Positions 35,090-44,175 of a stretch of DNA of 64,000 nucleotides are shown here, in pieces. Source of the stretch: Candidatus Faecalibacterium faecigallinarum (GTDB taxonomy: Bacteria > Bacillota > Clostridia > Oscillospirales > Ruminococcaceae); the NCBI GenBank assembly GCA_019119685.1, contig DWWN01000047.1:25631-89630 (forward strand), given 5' to 3'. Each line of letters begins with the position of its first letter. Within the stretch, counting starts at the first letter, position 1. A program made the position numbers and the translations under genes. The notes beneath the pieces were generated by a model. The model saw only the letters and a program-made list of their open reading frames with translations. It made no database searches and was not told where the DNA came from.

Positions 35090-35848
35090 TCACATCACCG
35101 CCAGGCGGAGCAGGCCCAGCGCCAGCAGGTGGGCCGGGTAGAACCAGTAGAAAAACCACTTGGCGAAGCGCTGGCCGTGCTCTGCGCGCCGGCCATTGTA
35201 GAGGTACAGGATGGCCGCGGCGGCCAGGGCCACGCCCGCCGCGCCGCCCAGGCTGGCCAGCAGCTGGAGCCAGATCGGCCGGCCCGCGCCGCTCAGCCAG
35301 AGCAGCCACCAGAACAGGAGCACTGCCCAGAAAAAGGCCCACCTGGCCTTCCGGCGGCTGCCTTTCGCCCAGGCGAACAGCAGGGTGTAAGCCGGCGCCA
35401 GCAAACTCCAATCGCTGGGCAGGATGACGGTGAGCAAAGTCAGCCCGGCCTGCGCCAGACGCCGCAGCAGGCCGGAGCGGATCTTCTCCCCCGCTTCCAA
35501 AATCAGAAAGCAGACCAGCAGGGTGAAGATCATGTTCATGCCGCAATAGTCCAGCACGGCCCCTTTGGTAAAGGCCAGGCAGAAGGGCACTTCGGACAGC
35601 GCCGCAAAGGCGGCCAGCCGCAGCCCGTACCGCCTTTTCGAGCGGGTGTAGCCGTACCCTTCCACCAAAAACCAGCACATGACCGGCGCGGTGAAATACC
35701 CCACGTCGGTAAAAACTTCGGTCCAGAAAGCCCCCGGCGTCATGAAAATCTGGGCGATATGGTTGAGCAGCATGGTGAACATGGCGATGTACTTGATGGC
35801 GTCCCGGCTGAGGACGCCGCGCCCGCCGGCCTGTTCCTGTGTATCCAT
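35090..35848 (-). CDS. TraX-family integral membrane protein
   Basis: 252 residues, about eight membrane helices. LSRDAIKYIAMFTMLLNHIA at the start and WFFYWFYPAHLLALGLLR at the end are the TraX signature; TraX acetylates F-pilin in the F plasmid. Chromosomal copies are common in Firmicutes and their acyl-acceptor is unknown. It is flanked by the Abi gene and a membrane XRE regulator. No other conjugation genes are present. Confidence 0.88.
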   Translation of the reverse strand: MDTQEQAGGRGVLSRDAIKYIAMFTMLLNHIAQIFMTPGAFWTEVFTDVGYFTAPVMCWFLVEGYGYTRSKRRYGLRLAAFAALSEVPFCLAFTKGAVLDYCGMNMIFTLLVCFLILEAGEKIRSGLLRRLAQAGLTLLTVILPSDWSLLAPAYTLLFAWAKGSRRKARWAFFWAVLLFWWLLWLSGAGRPIWLQLLASLGGAAGVALAAAAILYLYNGRRAEHGQRFAKWFFYWFYPAHLLALGLLRLAVM

Positions 35849-35915
35849 TCCAAACGCGCCTCCCTTTTCTTCTATGATACCACGCCTTCCTTGAGATGGG
35901 CTTGAGATTTCGCGC

Positions 35916-36932
35916 TCAGGCCCGCCGGTTCTTTCCGGCGGCGTCCTGCACCAGGCCCAGAACGGTGACAGCCGCCCCGTACAGGATGCCCGCCACCGGC
36001 CAGACCAGCCAGGAATAGGCCCAGTTTCCGGTCGGGATGCTGTAGGCCAGGTATCCGGCCACCACGACCAGCCAATAGATCAGGCTGACCGCTTCCACCA
36101 CCTGTTTGCGGGCCTTGTTGCGGCGGGTGTAATCCCCTTCTTCCAGCAGGCGCTGCATGGCTTCCCAGCGGGTCCCGCCATACACCAGCGCGAACACCCC
36201 CAGCCCAAACAAAGCCAGCAGGGCGCAGACGGATGCCGGGAACCAGGGGCTGTATTCCTCCTGTCCGGCAGGCGAAACGGCCAGCACCATAAACAGGGGC
36301 ACCGCCGCCAAAATACACAGGCAGACACCAACTGTATTCAGCCGGGTATAATGCCGGCGGAAGTCCTGTTGGCGCTGGCGCACCATCCCGGCCACGCCGT
36401 ACTCGGTCTCAAAGGGTTCCTTTTCCAAAAAGTGAAAAGGTTCCATTTTTGCGTCGCAGGCAATGAAGAGCGCCACCGCCGCGGCCACCATCAACAGCAG
36501 GATCACGATCCCGATGCCGCCGGCGGCGTTCTCGGTCAGGCGTGCGTCGGGCGCTTCGCTCAGGCCGCCCAGCATCAGCAGCACAATGGGTGAAAAGATA
36601 CACAGCGCCACCCCCAAGGCCAGCCACGGCGCGTTGCGCCGGCTCAGGTCCAGATAGGCCGAGGCTTCTTCCATCGTCACCCGGCGCAGGGGGCTGTCCC
36701 CGCTGTCGGGCAGGAGGGAAATGTCCGGGACCTCCAGCTCGTCTTTCAAAAGATAGTCGGTGCTCACGCCAAACAGGTGGCTCATCTGAAGGATGCGCTC
36801 CAGGTCGGGCACCGACTGTGCTCCCTCCCACTTGCTGACCGACTGGCGGCTGACGTTCAGCTGCTGAGCCAGCTCCTCCTGGGACCAGCCCGCCTTCTTG
36901 CGCAGGGCAATGATCTTATCTGCCAAAATCAT
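35916..36932 (-). CDS. XRE-family regulator with C-terminal membrane domain
   Basis: 338 residues from ATG 36932 (GGAGG 8 nt upstream). HTH_XRE at 6-60 (IIALRKKAGWSQEELAQQLNVS, then RQSVSKWEGAQSVPDLERI). The remainder has about six membrane helices in three pairs (about 105, 140, 210, 240, 285 and 310). Such membrane-tethered repressors act by an unknown signal. A palindrome overlapping its promoter suggests autoregulation. Confidence 0.88.
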   Translation of the reverse strand: MILADKIIALRKKAGWSQEELAQQLNVSRQSVSKWEGAQSVPDLERILQMSHLFGVSTDYLLKDELEVPDISLLPDSGDSPLRRVTMEEASAYLDLSRRNAPWLALGVALCIFSPIVLLMLGGLSEAPDARLTENAAGGIGIVILLLMVAAAVALFIACDAKMEPFHFLEKEPFETEYGVAGMVRQRQQDFRRHYTRLNTVGVCLCILAAVPLFMVLAVSPAGQEEYSPWFPASVCALLALFGLGVFALVYGGTRWEAMQRLLEEGDYTRRNKARKQVVEAVSLIYWLVVVAGYLAYSIPTGNWAYSWLVWPVAGILYGAAVTVLGLVQDAAGKNRRA

Positions 36933-36968
36933 GGTTCGTTCCTCCTTTGTCCGTGCAGCAGCGTGCCG

Positions 36969-36998
36969 GTTTGTGTTCTGGCTATATTGTACACAAAC
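36969..36998 (-). promoter_or_regulatory. Palindromic operator over the XRE gene promoter
   Basis: GTTTGTGT (36969-36976) and ACACAAAC (36991-36998) are perfect 8-bp arms separated by 14 bp. On the minus strand a TACAAT -10-like box lies at the edge of the element. Likely binding site for a dimeric HTH protein. Confidence 0.6.
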
Positions 36999-37067
36999 GC
37001 GCGGTTTCAGGGAAGAAAGCGGGCTTGGCAATCTGTCAACCAGCAGTTGCGGACCGCCGAAACCGGC

Positions 37068-37742
37068 TCACCATCCACGGGCGGCGGGGTCCAGCTGGCC
37101 GGCGGCGGTGTAGAGCAGGGCGTTGCAGATGGCGGCGGCGACGCTGCTGCCGCCCTTGCGTCCCATGGCGGCGATGGCCGGGACGCCGAGGCGCTGGCAG
37201 ACTGCCATCAGGCGCTCTTTGCTCTCCACCACGTTGACAAAGCCCACCGGCACCCCGATGACGAGGGCGGGGCGGAAGTCTCCCTGCTCCATAGCGTCGC
37301 AGAGGGCAAACAGGGCGGTGGGGGCGTTGCCCACCGCAAAGACGGCCCCCGGGTGGGCTGCCGCCGCATGGTGCATGGCGGCCACCGCGCGGGTGGTGCC
37401 GGCGGCTTTGGCGGCTGCCGCCACTGCCGGGTCGGCCATGTAGCAGTAAGCCGCGCCCCCCAGCTTTGCCAGGGTGGGCTTGCTCACCCCGGCCAGGGCC
37501 ATGTTGGTGTCGGTGACGATGACGCCGCCGGCGGCCAGGGCCGCCGCGCCCTTGGCGGCGGCGCCGGGGGTAAAGCGGAGGGTCTCCGCATAGTCAAAAT
37601 CGGCGGTGGCGTGGATGACCCGGCGGACCACCGCCTCCTGCTCGGGCGGGACGGTGACGCCCCGCGCCGCCAGCTCCTGCGCGATGATGGCAAGGCTGGT
37701 CCGCTCGATGTCGCCGGGCAGATGATGCTGAACAGTGCTCAA
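37068..37742 (-). CDS. cbiC: Cobalt-precorrin-8 methylmutase
   Basis: Moves the C11 methyl to C12, giving cobyrinate. 224 residues. RRVIHATADFDYAETL carries the catalytic histidine; IVTDTNMALAG and VIGVPVGFVNVVESKE are the family segments. Last gene of the 19-gene cobalamin operon; its start overlaps the cobO stop (ATGA). No clear terminator follows. Confidence 0.95.
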   Translation of the reverse strand: MSTVQHHLPGDIERTSLAIIAQELAARGVTVPPEQEAVVRRVIHATADFDYAETLRFTPGAAAKGAAALAAGGVIVTDTNMALAGVSKPTLAKLGGAAYCYMADPAVAAAAKAAGTTRAVAAMHHAAAAHPGAVFAVGNAPTALFALCDAMEQGDFRPALVIGVPVGFVNVVESKERLMAVCQRLGVPAIAAMGRKGGSSVAAAICNALLYTAAGQLDPAARGW

Positions 37743-38251
37743 AATTCCACCCCCTTGCGGGCGGTGACGCCCTTTTCATACGGGTGGCGGCAGCACCGCA
37801 TCTCGGTGGAATAGTCGGCCAGCTCCTCCATCCAGGGGGCGGGGGCGCGGCCGGTCAGGACCACTTCCTGCCCGGCGGGGCGCTCCCGCACCGCCCGTTC
37901 CAGCAGCGCCCGATCCACCATGTCCAGCTGCCAGGCGGCGCACGCCTCGTCCAAAATCAGCAGGTCGGCCGGGCGGGCCAGGGCAGCGGCGAGGTTTGCG
38001 TTCTGCACGGCGCGGGCGGCGGCCTTTTCCGCCTCGTCCATCTGAAAGACGAACTTCTGTCCCGCCTTGCCCCGGTAGATCTCGGCCCCCAGCTGGCGCA
38101 GCAGGGGCACTTCGCCGGTGTCCGCCCCTTTCAAAAACTGGACGATCACCACACGGCAGCCGTTGCCCAGCGCCCGCAGCGCCAGGCCCATGGCGGCCGT
38201 GGTCTTGCCCTTGCCCTCGCCCCAGTAAAGGTGTACCAGTCCAAGCTCCAT
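37739..38251 (-). CDS. cobO: Cob(I)yrinate a,c-diamide adenosyltransferase (CobA/CobO/BtuR)
   Basis: Adds the upper adenosyl ligand from ATP. 170 residues. P-loop GEGKGKTTAAMG at 11-22, and LLILDEACAAWQ near 98. It lies 1 nt after cbiP. It is shorter at the N-terminus than the E. coli enzyme. Confidence 0.95.
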   Translation of the reverse strand: MELGLVHLYWGEGKGKTTAAMGLALRALGNGCRVVIVQFLKGADTGEVPLLRQLGAEIYRGKAGQKFVFQMDEAEKAAARAVQNANLAAALARPADLLILDEACAAWQLDMVDRALLERAVRERPAGQEVVLTGRAPAPWMEELADYSTEMRCCRHPYEKGVTARKGVEF

Positions 38252-38252
38252 A

Positions 38253-39758
38253 TCAAACCTCCATCATGCGGTAAATGGCGTCCATGTCCAGCGCGCCGCG
38301 CACTGCGGCGGCCAGACGGTCGAATTCCTGTTCCTGAAAGGCGGCGTGGGACAAAGGCGCGGCCTTGACCGGGTCGATGCCCTTGCGCCGGCACAGCGCG
38401 TCCGCCAGGCGGGCGGTGGCCTCGCCGGTGTCGAACAGGCCGTGCAGGTAGGTGCCGCAGGCAGAACCCGCCGCACAGCCGTCGGTGCGGCCGTCCGCCA
38501 GGCGGCAGAAGGGTTCCCCGCCGCGCACCTCGGTGCGGCCCATGTGGATCTCGTAGCCTTCCAGTCTGGCCCCGGCAAAGGGACCGGCCAGGGCCGTGCC
38601 TGTGACGCGGGTGCGGGTCTTTTCGGGGTAGAACACGGTGTCCGCCGGCAGCAGGCCCAGCCCCCGCATCACGGCCCCCGCCTCGCCTTCGGCGCCGCCG
38701 GGGTCGGCGATGGTGCGGCCCAGCATCTGGTAGCCGCCGCAGATGCCCAGCACCGGCGTGCCGGCGGCCGCCAGCTTCAAAATGGCGGCTTCCAGCCCGC
38801 TCTCGCGCAGCCACAGCAGGTCGGACAGGGTGCTCTTGGTCCCCGGCAGGATGACCGCGTCCGGCTTTCCCAGCGCCCGCGCCCCCGTCACATACCGCAC
38901 CCCCACCAGAGGGTGCTGTTCCAGCGGCGCAAAGTCGGTAAAGTTGGAGATGCGGGGCAGCCGGACGACCGCCACGTCCAGGGGCTTGTGAGCCTCGGTG
39001 CACGCCAGGCCGGGGGCCAGGGAGTCCTCGTCGTCGATCTCCACCTGGACGTAGGGCACCACCCCCACCACCGGGACGCCGGTCTTTTCTTCCAGCGGGG
39101 CCAGGCCGGGGCGGAGGATCTCCACGTCCCCGCGGAACTTGTTGATGACCAGCCCCTTGATGCGGGCCCGCTCCTCAGGCTCGAGCAGGGCGACGGTGCC
39201 GTACAGCTGGGCGAACACCCCGCCCCGGTCGATGTCGCCCGCCAGCAGGACGGGGGCGTCCACCAGTTTGGCAAGGCCCATGTTGACGATGTCGTCCGCC
39301 TTCAGGTTGATCTCGGCGGGGCTGCCCGCCCCCTCGATGACGATGACGTCGTATTCGGCGGCCAGGCTCTCGTAGGCCGCCAGGACCTCGGGGATCAGCT
39401 GCTTTTTATAGCGGAAGTATTCCCGGGCGGGCATCTGGCCCCGCACCTGTCCCATCACGATCACCTGGCTGCCCACGTCGCTGGAAGGTTTGAGCAGGAT
39501 GGGGTTCATCCGCACGTCCGGTTCCACCCCGGCGGCGGCGGCCTGCACCGCCTGGGCCCGGCCCATCTCGAGGCCGTCCCGGGTGACGGCGCTGTTCAAG
39601 GCCATGTTCTGGCTTTTGAAGGGGGCGCAGCGCAGCCCGTCCTGTTTGAAGATGCGGCACAGCGCCGCGCACAGCAGGCTTTTGCCCGCCCCGGACATGG
39701 TGCCCTGCACCATGATGCAGCGGGCCCGGCGGCCTGCCGGACGATTCAGTTCCCGCAT
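38253..39758 (-). CDS. cbiP: Cobyric acid synthase (CbiP/CobQ)
   Basis: Glutamine-dependent amidation of four side chains of adenosyl-cobyrinate diamide. 501 residues. ATP-binding VQGTMSGAGKSLL near 16-28 and FKSQNMALNS. C-terminal triad-type glutamine amidotransferase: VLGICGGYQMLG (Cys nucleophile near 340) and GTYLHGLF (His). ATG 39758 follows GGGGAGG; a longer in-frame extension is a shadow of cobD. It overlaps cobD by 13 bp. Confidence 0.96.
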   Translation of the reverse strand: MRELNRPAGRRARCIMVQGTMSGAGKSLLCAALCRIFKQDGLRCAPFKSQNMALNSAVTRDGLEMGRAQAVQAAAAGVEPDVRMNPILLKPSSDVGSQVIVMGQVRGQMPAREYFRYKKQLIPEVLAAYESLAAEYDVIVIEGAGSPAEINLKADDIVNMGLAKLVDAPVLLAGDIDRGGVFAQLYGTVALLEPEERARIKGLVINKFRGDVEILRPGLAPLEEKTGVPVVGVVPYVQVEIDDEDSLAPGLACTEAHKPLDVAVVRLPRISNFTDFAPLEQHPLVGVRYVTGARALGKPDAVILPGTKSTLSDLLWLRESGLEAAILKLAAAGTPVLGICGGYQMLGRTIADPGGAEGEAGAVMRGLGLLPADTVFYPEKTRTRVTGTALAGPFAGARLEGYEIHMGRTEVRGGEPFCRLADGRTDGCAAGSACGTYLHGLFDTGEATARLADALCRRKGIDPVKAAPLSHAAFQEQEFDRLAAAVRGALDMDAIYRMMEV

Positions 39759-40831
39759 CCCAGCACCTCCCCAAGGGCCGCCAGCAGGCGGTCGTTTTCG
39801 GGCCCGGTGCGCACCGCCGTGCGGTACCAGCCGGGGCCGAGGCCGTGGTAATTGCCGCAGCTGCGCAGCAAAATGCCGCGCCGGCGCAGCGGCTCGATCA
39901 GGGGCGTTTCGCACCGGAACAGCAGGTAATTGGCCTCCCCAGGGACCACCCGGCAGCCCAGAGCCTTCAGGCCCGCCGCCAGCCGGGGCCGCTGGGCCGC
40001 GATCAGCGCCTGGACGGCCTCCACATAGCCGGTCTCCCGCAGGGCCGCCAGGCCGGCAGCCTGGGCCGGGGTAGAGACCGCCCAGGGCTGACCCGCCGCC
40101 CGCAGCTTTGCCAGCAGGGCGGTGCCGGCGCACAGGGCGTACCCCAGCCGCACCCCGGCCATCCCGTACAGCTTGGTGAAGGCTTTCAGGATCAGCAGGC
40201 TGCCCCCGTCCAGCGCCCCTTTCAGGGTGTGGGCGGCGGGATCGGCCAGGAAATCCCCAAAGCACTCGTCCAGAACCAGCAGGGCCCCCGCCTGCCGGCA
40301 GCGTTCCAGCACCCGCAGCAGCAGGGGCCGCGGGCTGGTCAGCCCGGTGGGGTTGTTGGGCTCGCAGAGAAAGACCATCCCCACCCCCGGCCGGATGGCC
40401 TCCAGAAAGCCCTCGTCCAGCCGGAAGCCCTCCGCCTCCCGCAGCAGATACCGCTCCACCGTGCAGCCCACGGCGTCCAGCGCGGCTTCGTACTCGGCAA
40501 AGGCCGGGGCCGTGACCAGCGCACGGCCCGGCCGCAGGGCCAGCGCCGCCCGCCAGATCAAATCGGCCGCGCCGTTGCCGCACAGCACCCATTCCGCCGG
40601 CACCCCTTCGGCCTGCCCAATGGCCTCCGACAGGGCCCGGCAGAGGGGGTCGGGGTAGCGGTCGCAGCCGGGGGCGCAGGCGGCCAGCGCCGCCGCCACC
40701 CCCGCCGGCATCCCCAGCGGGCTGACGTTGGCCGAAACATCCAGCAGCGGGGCTTTTGCGCCGTATTCGGCGGCAAAGCCGGCCCAGTCCCCGCCGTGGG
40801 TCAGGACGGTTTGGTTCGTTTTTCTGGTCAT
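39746..40831 (-). CDS. cobD: L-threonine-O-3-phosphate decarboxylase (PLP-dependent, CobD)
   Basis: Makes (R)-1-amino-2-propanol phosphate for the nucleotide loop. 361 residues, fold type I aminotransferase related to His[13 protein letters not shown] (substrate loop), [11 protein letters not shown], and [16 protein letters not shown] with the PLP lysine. The start ATG overlaps the cbiB stop (ATGA). HisC itself cannot be excluded on fold, but the context decides. Confidence 0.92.
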   Translation of the reverse strand: MTRKTNQTVLTHGGDWAGFAAEYGAKAPLLDVSANVSPLGMPAGVAAALAACAPGCDRYPDPLCRALSEAIGQAEGVPAEWVLCGNGAADLIWRAALALRPGRALVTAPAFAEYEAALDAVGCTVERYLLREAEGFRLDEGFLEAIRPGVGMVFLCEPNNPTGLTSPRPLLLRVLERCRQAGALLVLDECFGDFLADPAAHTLKGALDGGSLLILKAFTKLYGMAGVRLGYALCAGTALLAKLRAAGQPWAVSTPAQAAGLAALRETGYVEAVQALIAAQRPRLAAGLKALGCRVVPGEANYLLFRCETPLIEPLRRRGILLRSCGNYHGLGPGWYRTAVRTGPENDRLLAALGEVLGCGN

Positions 40832-41802
40832 ATCCACCTCAAAAGGGCCAGGACGCCCAGGCGCAGCGCCAGCCCCAGCCCCAAAGCCAGAAAGCCCGCC
40901 AGGTACAGCATCCGGTTTGCCCGCAGGATGTCCGCGGGTTCCACCGGGCGGCTGCTGTCGCCGATGGTGGGCTTATCGTAGTATTCTCCAAAATAGAAAG
41001 CCGGCCCGGCCAGCCGGACCCCCAGCGCCCCGGCGCAGGCAGATTCGGTCTGGGCCGAGTTGGGGCTGGCATGGCAAAAGCGGTCCCGCCGCCAGATGCG
41101 CCAGGCGTTTTTCGCGTCGAAGCCCGCCAGGCCCGCCGCCGCGATCCAGAGCAGGGCCGCCAGCCGGGCGGGCAGGAAGTTGGCCGCGTCGTCCAGATGG
41201 GCCGCCGCCCGGCCAAAGTCGATATAGCGCTTGTTCTTGTAGCCCACCATGCTGTCCATGGTGTTCACCGCCTTATAGGCCAGGCCCAGGGGCGCGCCCC
41301 CGATCAGCAGGTACAGCAGCGGGGCCGCCACCCCGTCCGAGAAGTTTTCGGCTACCGTCTCGACGGCGGCTTTCGTCACTCCTTCGGCGGTGAGGGCGGC
41401 GGTGTCCCGCCCCACGATCCGGCTGACGGCTTTGCGGGCGGCGGGCAGGTCGTCCCGGGCCAGCTCGGCATACACCTTGCCGCTCTCGTCGGCCAGGCCG
41501 CGCAGGGCCAGCGCCTGCCAGCTCCACAGCAGTTCCAGCGCAAAACCCGCCGCCGGGTGCAGCCGGTAAGCCAGCGCCACGGCCAGCGCCGCCGCCGCAA
41601 ACGTGCCTAGGGGCAGCGCCGCAGCCAGCACCCGGCCGGCCGCCCGCTCCCCTGCCGGCGTGGCCGGGAACAGCCTGCGCAACAGCTTTTCCAGCGCCGT
41701 GATGGCCCTGCCCATCCCCACCACCGGGTGAGGCATCCAGGCGGGGTCGGCCAGCAGCAGGTCCAGCCCGAAGCCCCCCAGCACCGCCAGGGCGGTCAGC
41801 AT
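40828..41802 (-). CDS. cbiB: Adenosylcobinamide-phosphate synthase (CbiB)
   Basis: Integral membrane enzyme joining aminopropanol (phosphate) to adenosylcobyrate. 324 residues with about five helices. GFGLDLLLADPAWMPHPVVGMG near the start, AETVAENFSDGVAAPLLY centrally and NAWRIWRRDRFCHASPNSAQTES are family segments. ATG 41802 follows GGAGG. Confidence 0.95.
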   Translation of the reverse strand: MLTALAVLGGFGLDLLLADPAWMPHPVVGMGRAITALEKLLRRLFPATPAGERAAGRVLAAALPLGTFAAAALAVALAYRLHPAAGFALELLWSWQALALRGLADESGKVYAELARDDLPAARKAVSRIVGRDTAALTAEGVTKAAVETVAENFSDGVAAPLLYLLIGGAPLGLAYKAVNTMDSMVGYKNKRYIDFGRAAAHLDDAANFLPARLAALLWIAAAGLAGFDAKNAWRIWRRDRFCHASPNSAQTESACAGALGVRLAGPAFYFGEYYDKPTIGDSSRPVEPADILRANRMLYLAGFLALGLGLALRLGVLALLRWI

Positions 41803-42419
41803 CCTGCCTCCCCGGCCCGCCGGGCGTCCTTGGTGTACTGGACCGGGGCCAGGCACTGCAGGGTGTGGTCTTTGGCCCAGACGGCGGGGTCCGCCTCAAG
41901 GATGTAGCCGCCGGCATTGGGGCCGAGCCATTCGTGGTACTCCTTCCGGGGCAGGGCGAAGCGCTCCATCACCGACATCTGGGTGCCGCCGTGGGCCAGG
42001 ATGACCAGCTGCTCCCGCCCGGCCGCAAAGGCGTCGTCCACCAGTTTGGCGAACACCGCGCAGGACCGGCGGCAGAAGTCGTCTTTCCGCTCCCCGTCGG
42101 GGCAGGCGCTCTCACAGTTGGAGTCCACCCAGGCGCGGTAGTCGGGGTCGTTTTCCATCTCGATGTAGTTGCGGCCCTCAAAGGTGCCGAAGTCCATCTC
42201 CCGCAGCCCCGGCACCACGATCTGTTTTGCCCCGGGGAACAGGATGTGCGCGGTCTGCCGCGCCCGGGTCATGGGGCTGACATACACCACGTCGGGGCAG
42301 AAATCGGCCTGGCACAGCGCCTCCCGCCCTTTGGTGGAAAGCGGGATGTCCCGCTGGCCCTGGTAGCGCTTTTCGGTGTTGTAATCGGTGGTACCGTGCC
42401 GGAGAAGATAAATGTTCAT
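41796..42419 (-). CDS. cobC: Histidine phosphatase, probable alpha-ribazole phosphatase (CobC)
   Basis: Removes the 5'-phosphate from alpha-ribazole phosphate or adenosylcobalamin phosphate. 207 residues. Catalytic LLRHGTT at 5-11, LREMDFGTFEG, and VILAHGGTQMSVM with the second histidine. The start overlaps the CobU-like stop (ATGA). Assignment to CobC rests on context; the fold also covers phosphoglycerate mutases. Confidence 0.88.
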   Translation of the reverse strand: MNIYLLRHGTTDYNTEKRYQGQRDIPLSTKGREALCQADFCPDVVYVSPMTRARQTAHILFPGAKQIVVPGLREMDFGTFEGRNYIEMENDPDYRAWVDSNCESACPDGERKDDFCRRSCAVFAKLVDDAFAAGREQLVILAHGGTQMSVMERFALPRKEYHEWLGPNAGGYILEADPAVWAKDHTLQCLAPVQYTKDARRAGEAGC

Positions 42420-42763
42420 AGCTTGCACTCCCCTTTCAAAACAAGCGGCAGGCCGCAGAAGACCCGCACCACACAGCCGGCCCGCTCTGCCAGCAGGCAG
42501 GCCAGACGGCCGGCGGCCTCCCGGGCCGCCCGCTGGGCCGGGTCGGCGGGGACGACGCCCCCGCCCTCCTCGGTCAGGATCACGGCCTCATGGGCGGCCA
42601 GCCGGTCGGCCAGCGCTTCCAGCCCGGCCTGGCCCGGACAGCCGGCGGCCAGCTCCTGCACATCCCAGACAGCCCGGACGGACAGCTCCTCCCGGGTGCA
42701 GCCCAGCAGGCGGCAGGCAAAATCACGTTTCCCGCTCCACAGCGGGCCGGTGATGAATATCAT
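42416..42763 (-). CDS. Short CobU-like P-loop protein
   Basis: 115 residues. P-loop MIFITGPLWSGKRDFA at 1-16, a CobU-type LTEEGGGVVP segment (about 63-72) and GLPLVLKG near the C-terminus. It lacks about 60 residues relative to CobU at 43647-44174, including the GTP-guanylylation histidine region. It may supply kinase or guanylyltransferase activity in a split arrangement, or be a remnant. Coupled by ATGA overlaps on both sides, so it is probably translated. Confidence 0.8.
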   Translation of the reverse strand: MIFITGPLWSGKRDFACRLLGCTREELSVRAVWDVQELAAGCPGQAGLEALADRLAAHEAVILTEEGGGVVPADPAQRAAREAAGRLACLLAERAGCVVRVFCGLPLVLKGECKL

Positions 42764-43650
42764 AACAAATGCGCCTCCAACAGCTGGCCGGCCACCAGGG
42801 CCCCCAGCATCCACAGTTCACACCGCTGCAAAAACCACCCGGCCAGGTCCCCGGTGATGCCCCCGAAGTCCCGCCGGGAGACGGCGGCGTACCGCCACAG
42901 CGCGGCCAGGGCCGCAGCCAGCATGGCCCAGCCCGACACCCCGCCGAAGCCCACCAGCAGCATCGAGACGGCCAGGATGACCCCGGTCAGGATCAGCTTG
43001 ACCCGCTGCCGGGCCGCCGCGGTGGAAAAGGTATGGGCAAGGCCGGTGTTTTTGGCCAGGGGCAGAGCGGCCACCGCCCAGCCCGAAATGGCCCGTTCCA
43101 GCACAAAGCCCAGCTGCATACAGCCCACCGCACGGGTGGTCAGGGGCAGGGCAGCGCACAGGCCCAGATCGGCCGCGAACCAGCTGCACAGCCGGATCAC
43201 CGCAAAAGCCCCGCAGTGGGGGTCCTTGAGGATGGCCAGGCGCTTTTCCTGCCCGCCGTAGCTGGCCAGGGCGTCGCAGGTGTCGGCGTAGCCGTCCAGA
43301 TGGATGCCCCCGGTGATCCAGACCGGCAGCAGGCAGAAGCCCGCCGCCCGCAGCAGCACCGGCAGGTCCAGCGCCGCCGCCGCCCATCCCCAGCACCCAA
43401 AGGCCAGGGCGATCACCACCCCCACCAGCGGGAAGGCGCAGAGGGCGTACTTCATGTTCTTTTCGTTCCAGGCGGGCTGGGGCGCCGGCACCGCCGAAAA
43501 CATCCCGAAGGCCACCGCCGCCGTCTGGCCCGCGGTGGACAGCCAGCCCGGCAGACGGATCTTTTTGGCCCGGCCGGCCGCCCCGGCCTTTGCCTGTGCG
43601 GCGCGGGCTTTGATCTGCCGGGCCCGGCCCTTCCAACTTTCCCAATTCAT
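42760..43650 (-). CDS. cobS: Adenosylcobinamide-GDP ribazoletransferase (cobalamin synthase)
   Basis: Membrane enzyme joining alpha-ribazole to adenosylcobinamide-GDP. 296 residues with 6-7 helices. ITGGIHLDGYADTCDAL near 112-128 is the Mg2+/substrate signature; MFSAVPAP and the DFGGITGD end fit too. The N-terminal 35 residues are a basic amphipathic extension (repeated A/K/R), longer than usual. Confidence 0.95.
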   Translation of the reverse strand: MNWESWKGRARQIKARAAQAKAGAAGRAKKIRLPGWLSTAGQTAAVAFGMFSAVPAPQPAWNEKNMKYALCAFPLVGVVIALAFGCWGWAAAALDLPVLLRAAGFCLLPVWITGGIHLDGYADTCDALASYGGQEKRLAILKDPHCGAFAVIRLCSWFAADLGLCAALPLTTRAVGCMQLGFVLERAISGWAVAALPLAKNTGLAHTFSTAAARQRVKLILTGVILAVSMLLVGFGGVSGWAMLAAALAALWRYAAVSRRDFGGITGDLAGWFLQRCELWMLGALVAGQLLEAHLL

Positions 43651-44174
43651 GGTCTTTCTCCCTTATAGTAGATGGGCAGCCCGCAGGCCACCTCGCAGAC
43701 ATTGTCCGCCAGGGCCGCGAGCGCCCGGTGCGCGTCCGCCAGCAGCCGCAGATAAACATCGGTGCCCGGGGCATAGTCCCGCCCGCCGGCAAAGATCTCG
43801 TTGGAGACCACCACCAGCCCGCGGCACTCCGCCCGCAGATGCCGGACCCCTTCCACCACCGCTTCCAGCGCGCCGTCCGGGCCCGCCCCCGCGGGGCTGT
43901 ACAGCTCGTTGGCGGCCAGGTTGCCCAGGTCCTCCAGCAAGACGTCCCCCCGCGCCGGCAGGGCCAGCCCTCTCAGGTCCACCGCCCGCTCGATGGTGGC
44001 AAAGCCTTTGCCGGCCCGCAGGGCGCGGTGCCGCTCGATGCGGGCGCGGCACTCGCCGTCCGCCGACGGCTCCATCGTGGCCAGGTAATAGCGGGGACCG
44101 GGGCGGCCCAGCAGCAGGCTCTCGGCATATTCGCTCTTGCCCGAAGTCGCCCCGCCGATGACCAGTGTGAACAT
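43647..44174 (-). CDS. cobU: Adenosylcobinamide kinase / guanylyltransferase (CobU)
   Basis: Phosphorylates and guanylylates adenosylcobinamide. 175 residues. P-loop VIGGATSGKSEYAE at 5-18, ARIERHRALRAGKGF with the guanylylated histidine, VVSNEIFAGG and GLPIYYKG. ATG 44174 lies right after the cobT stop, with a GGGAGGG SD. Confidence 0.93.
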   Translation of the reverse strand: MFTLVIGGATSGKSEYAESLLLGRPGPRYYLATMEPSADGECRARIERHRALRAGKGFATIERAVDLRGLALPARGDVLLEDLGNLAANELYSPAGAGPDGALEAVVEGVRHLRAECRGLVVVSNEIFAGGRDYAPGTDVYLRLLADAHRALAALADNVCEVACGLPIYYKGERP

Positions 44175-44175
44175 A

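Noticed and set aside
33096-35915. tRNA-Gly as integration site of a mobile island
   Set aside because: No direct repeat of the tRNA 3' end was seen downstream and no integrase is present; only base composition hints at transfer.
38253-40592. 779-codon reading frame extending cbiP upstream across cobD
   Set aside because: The first ~278 codons are an out-of-frame shadow of cobD. The ATG at 39758 has a strong SD and gives normal CbiP length.
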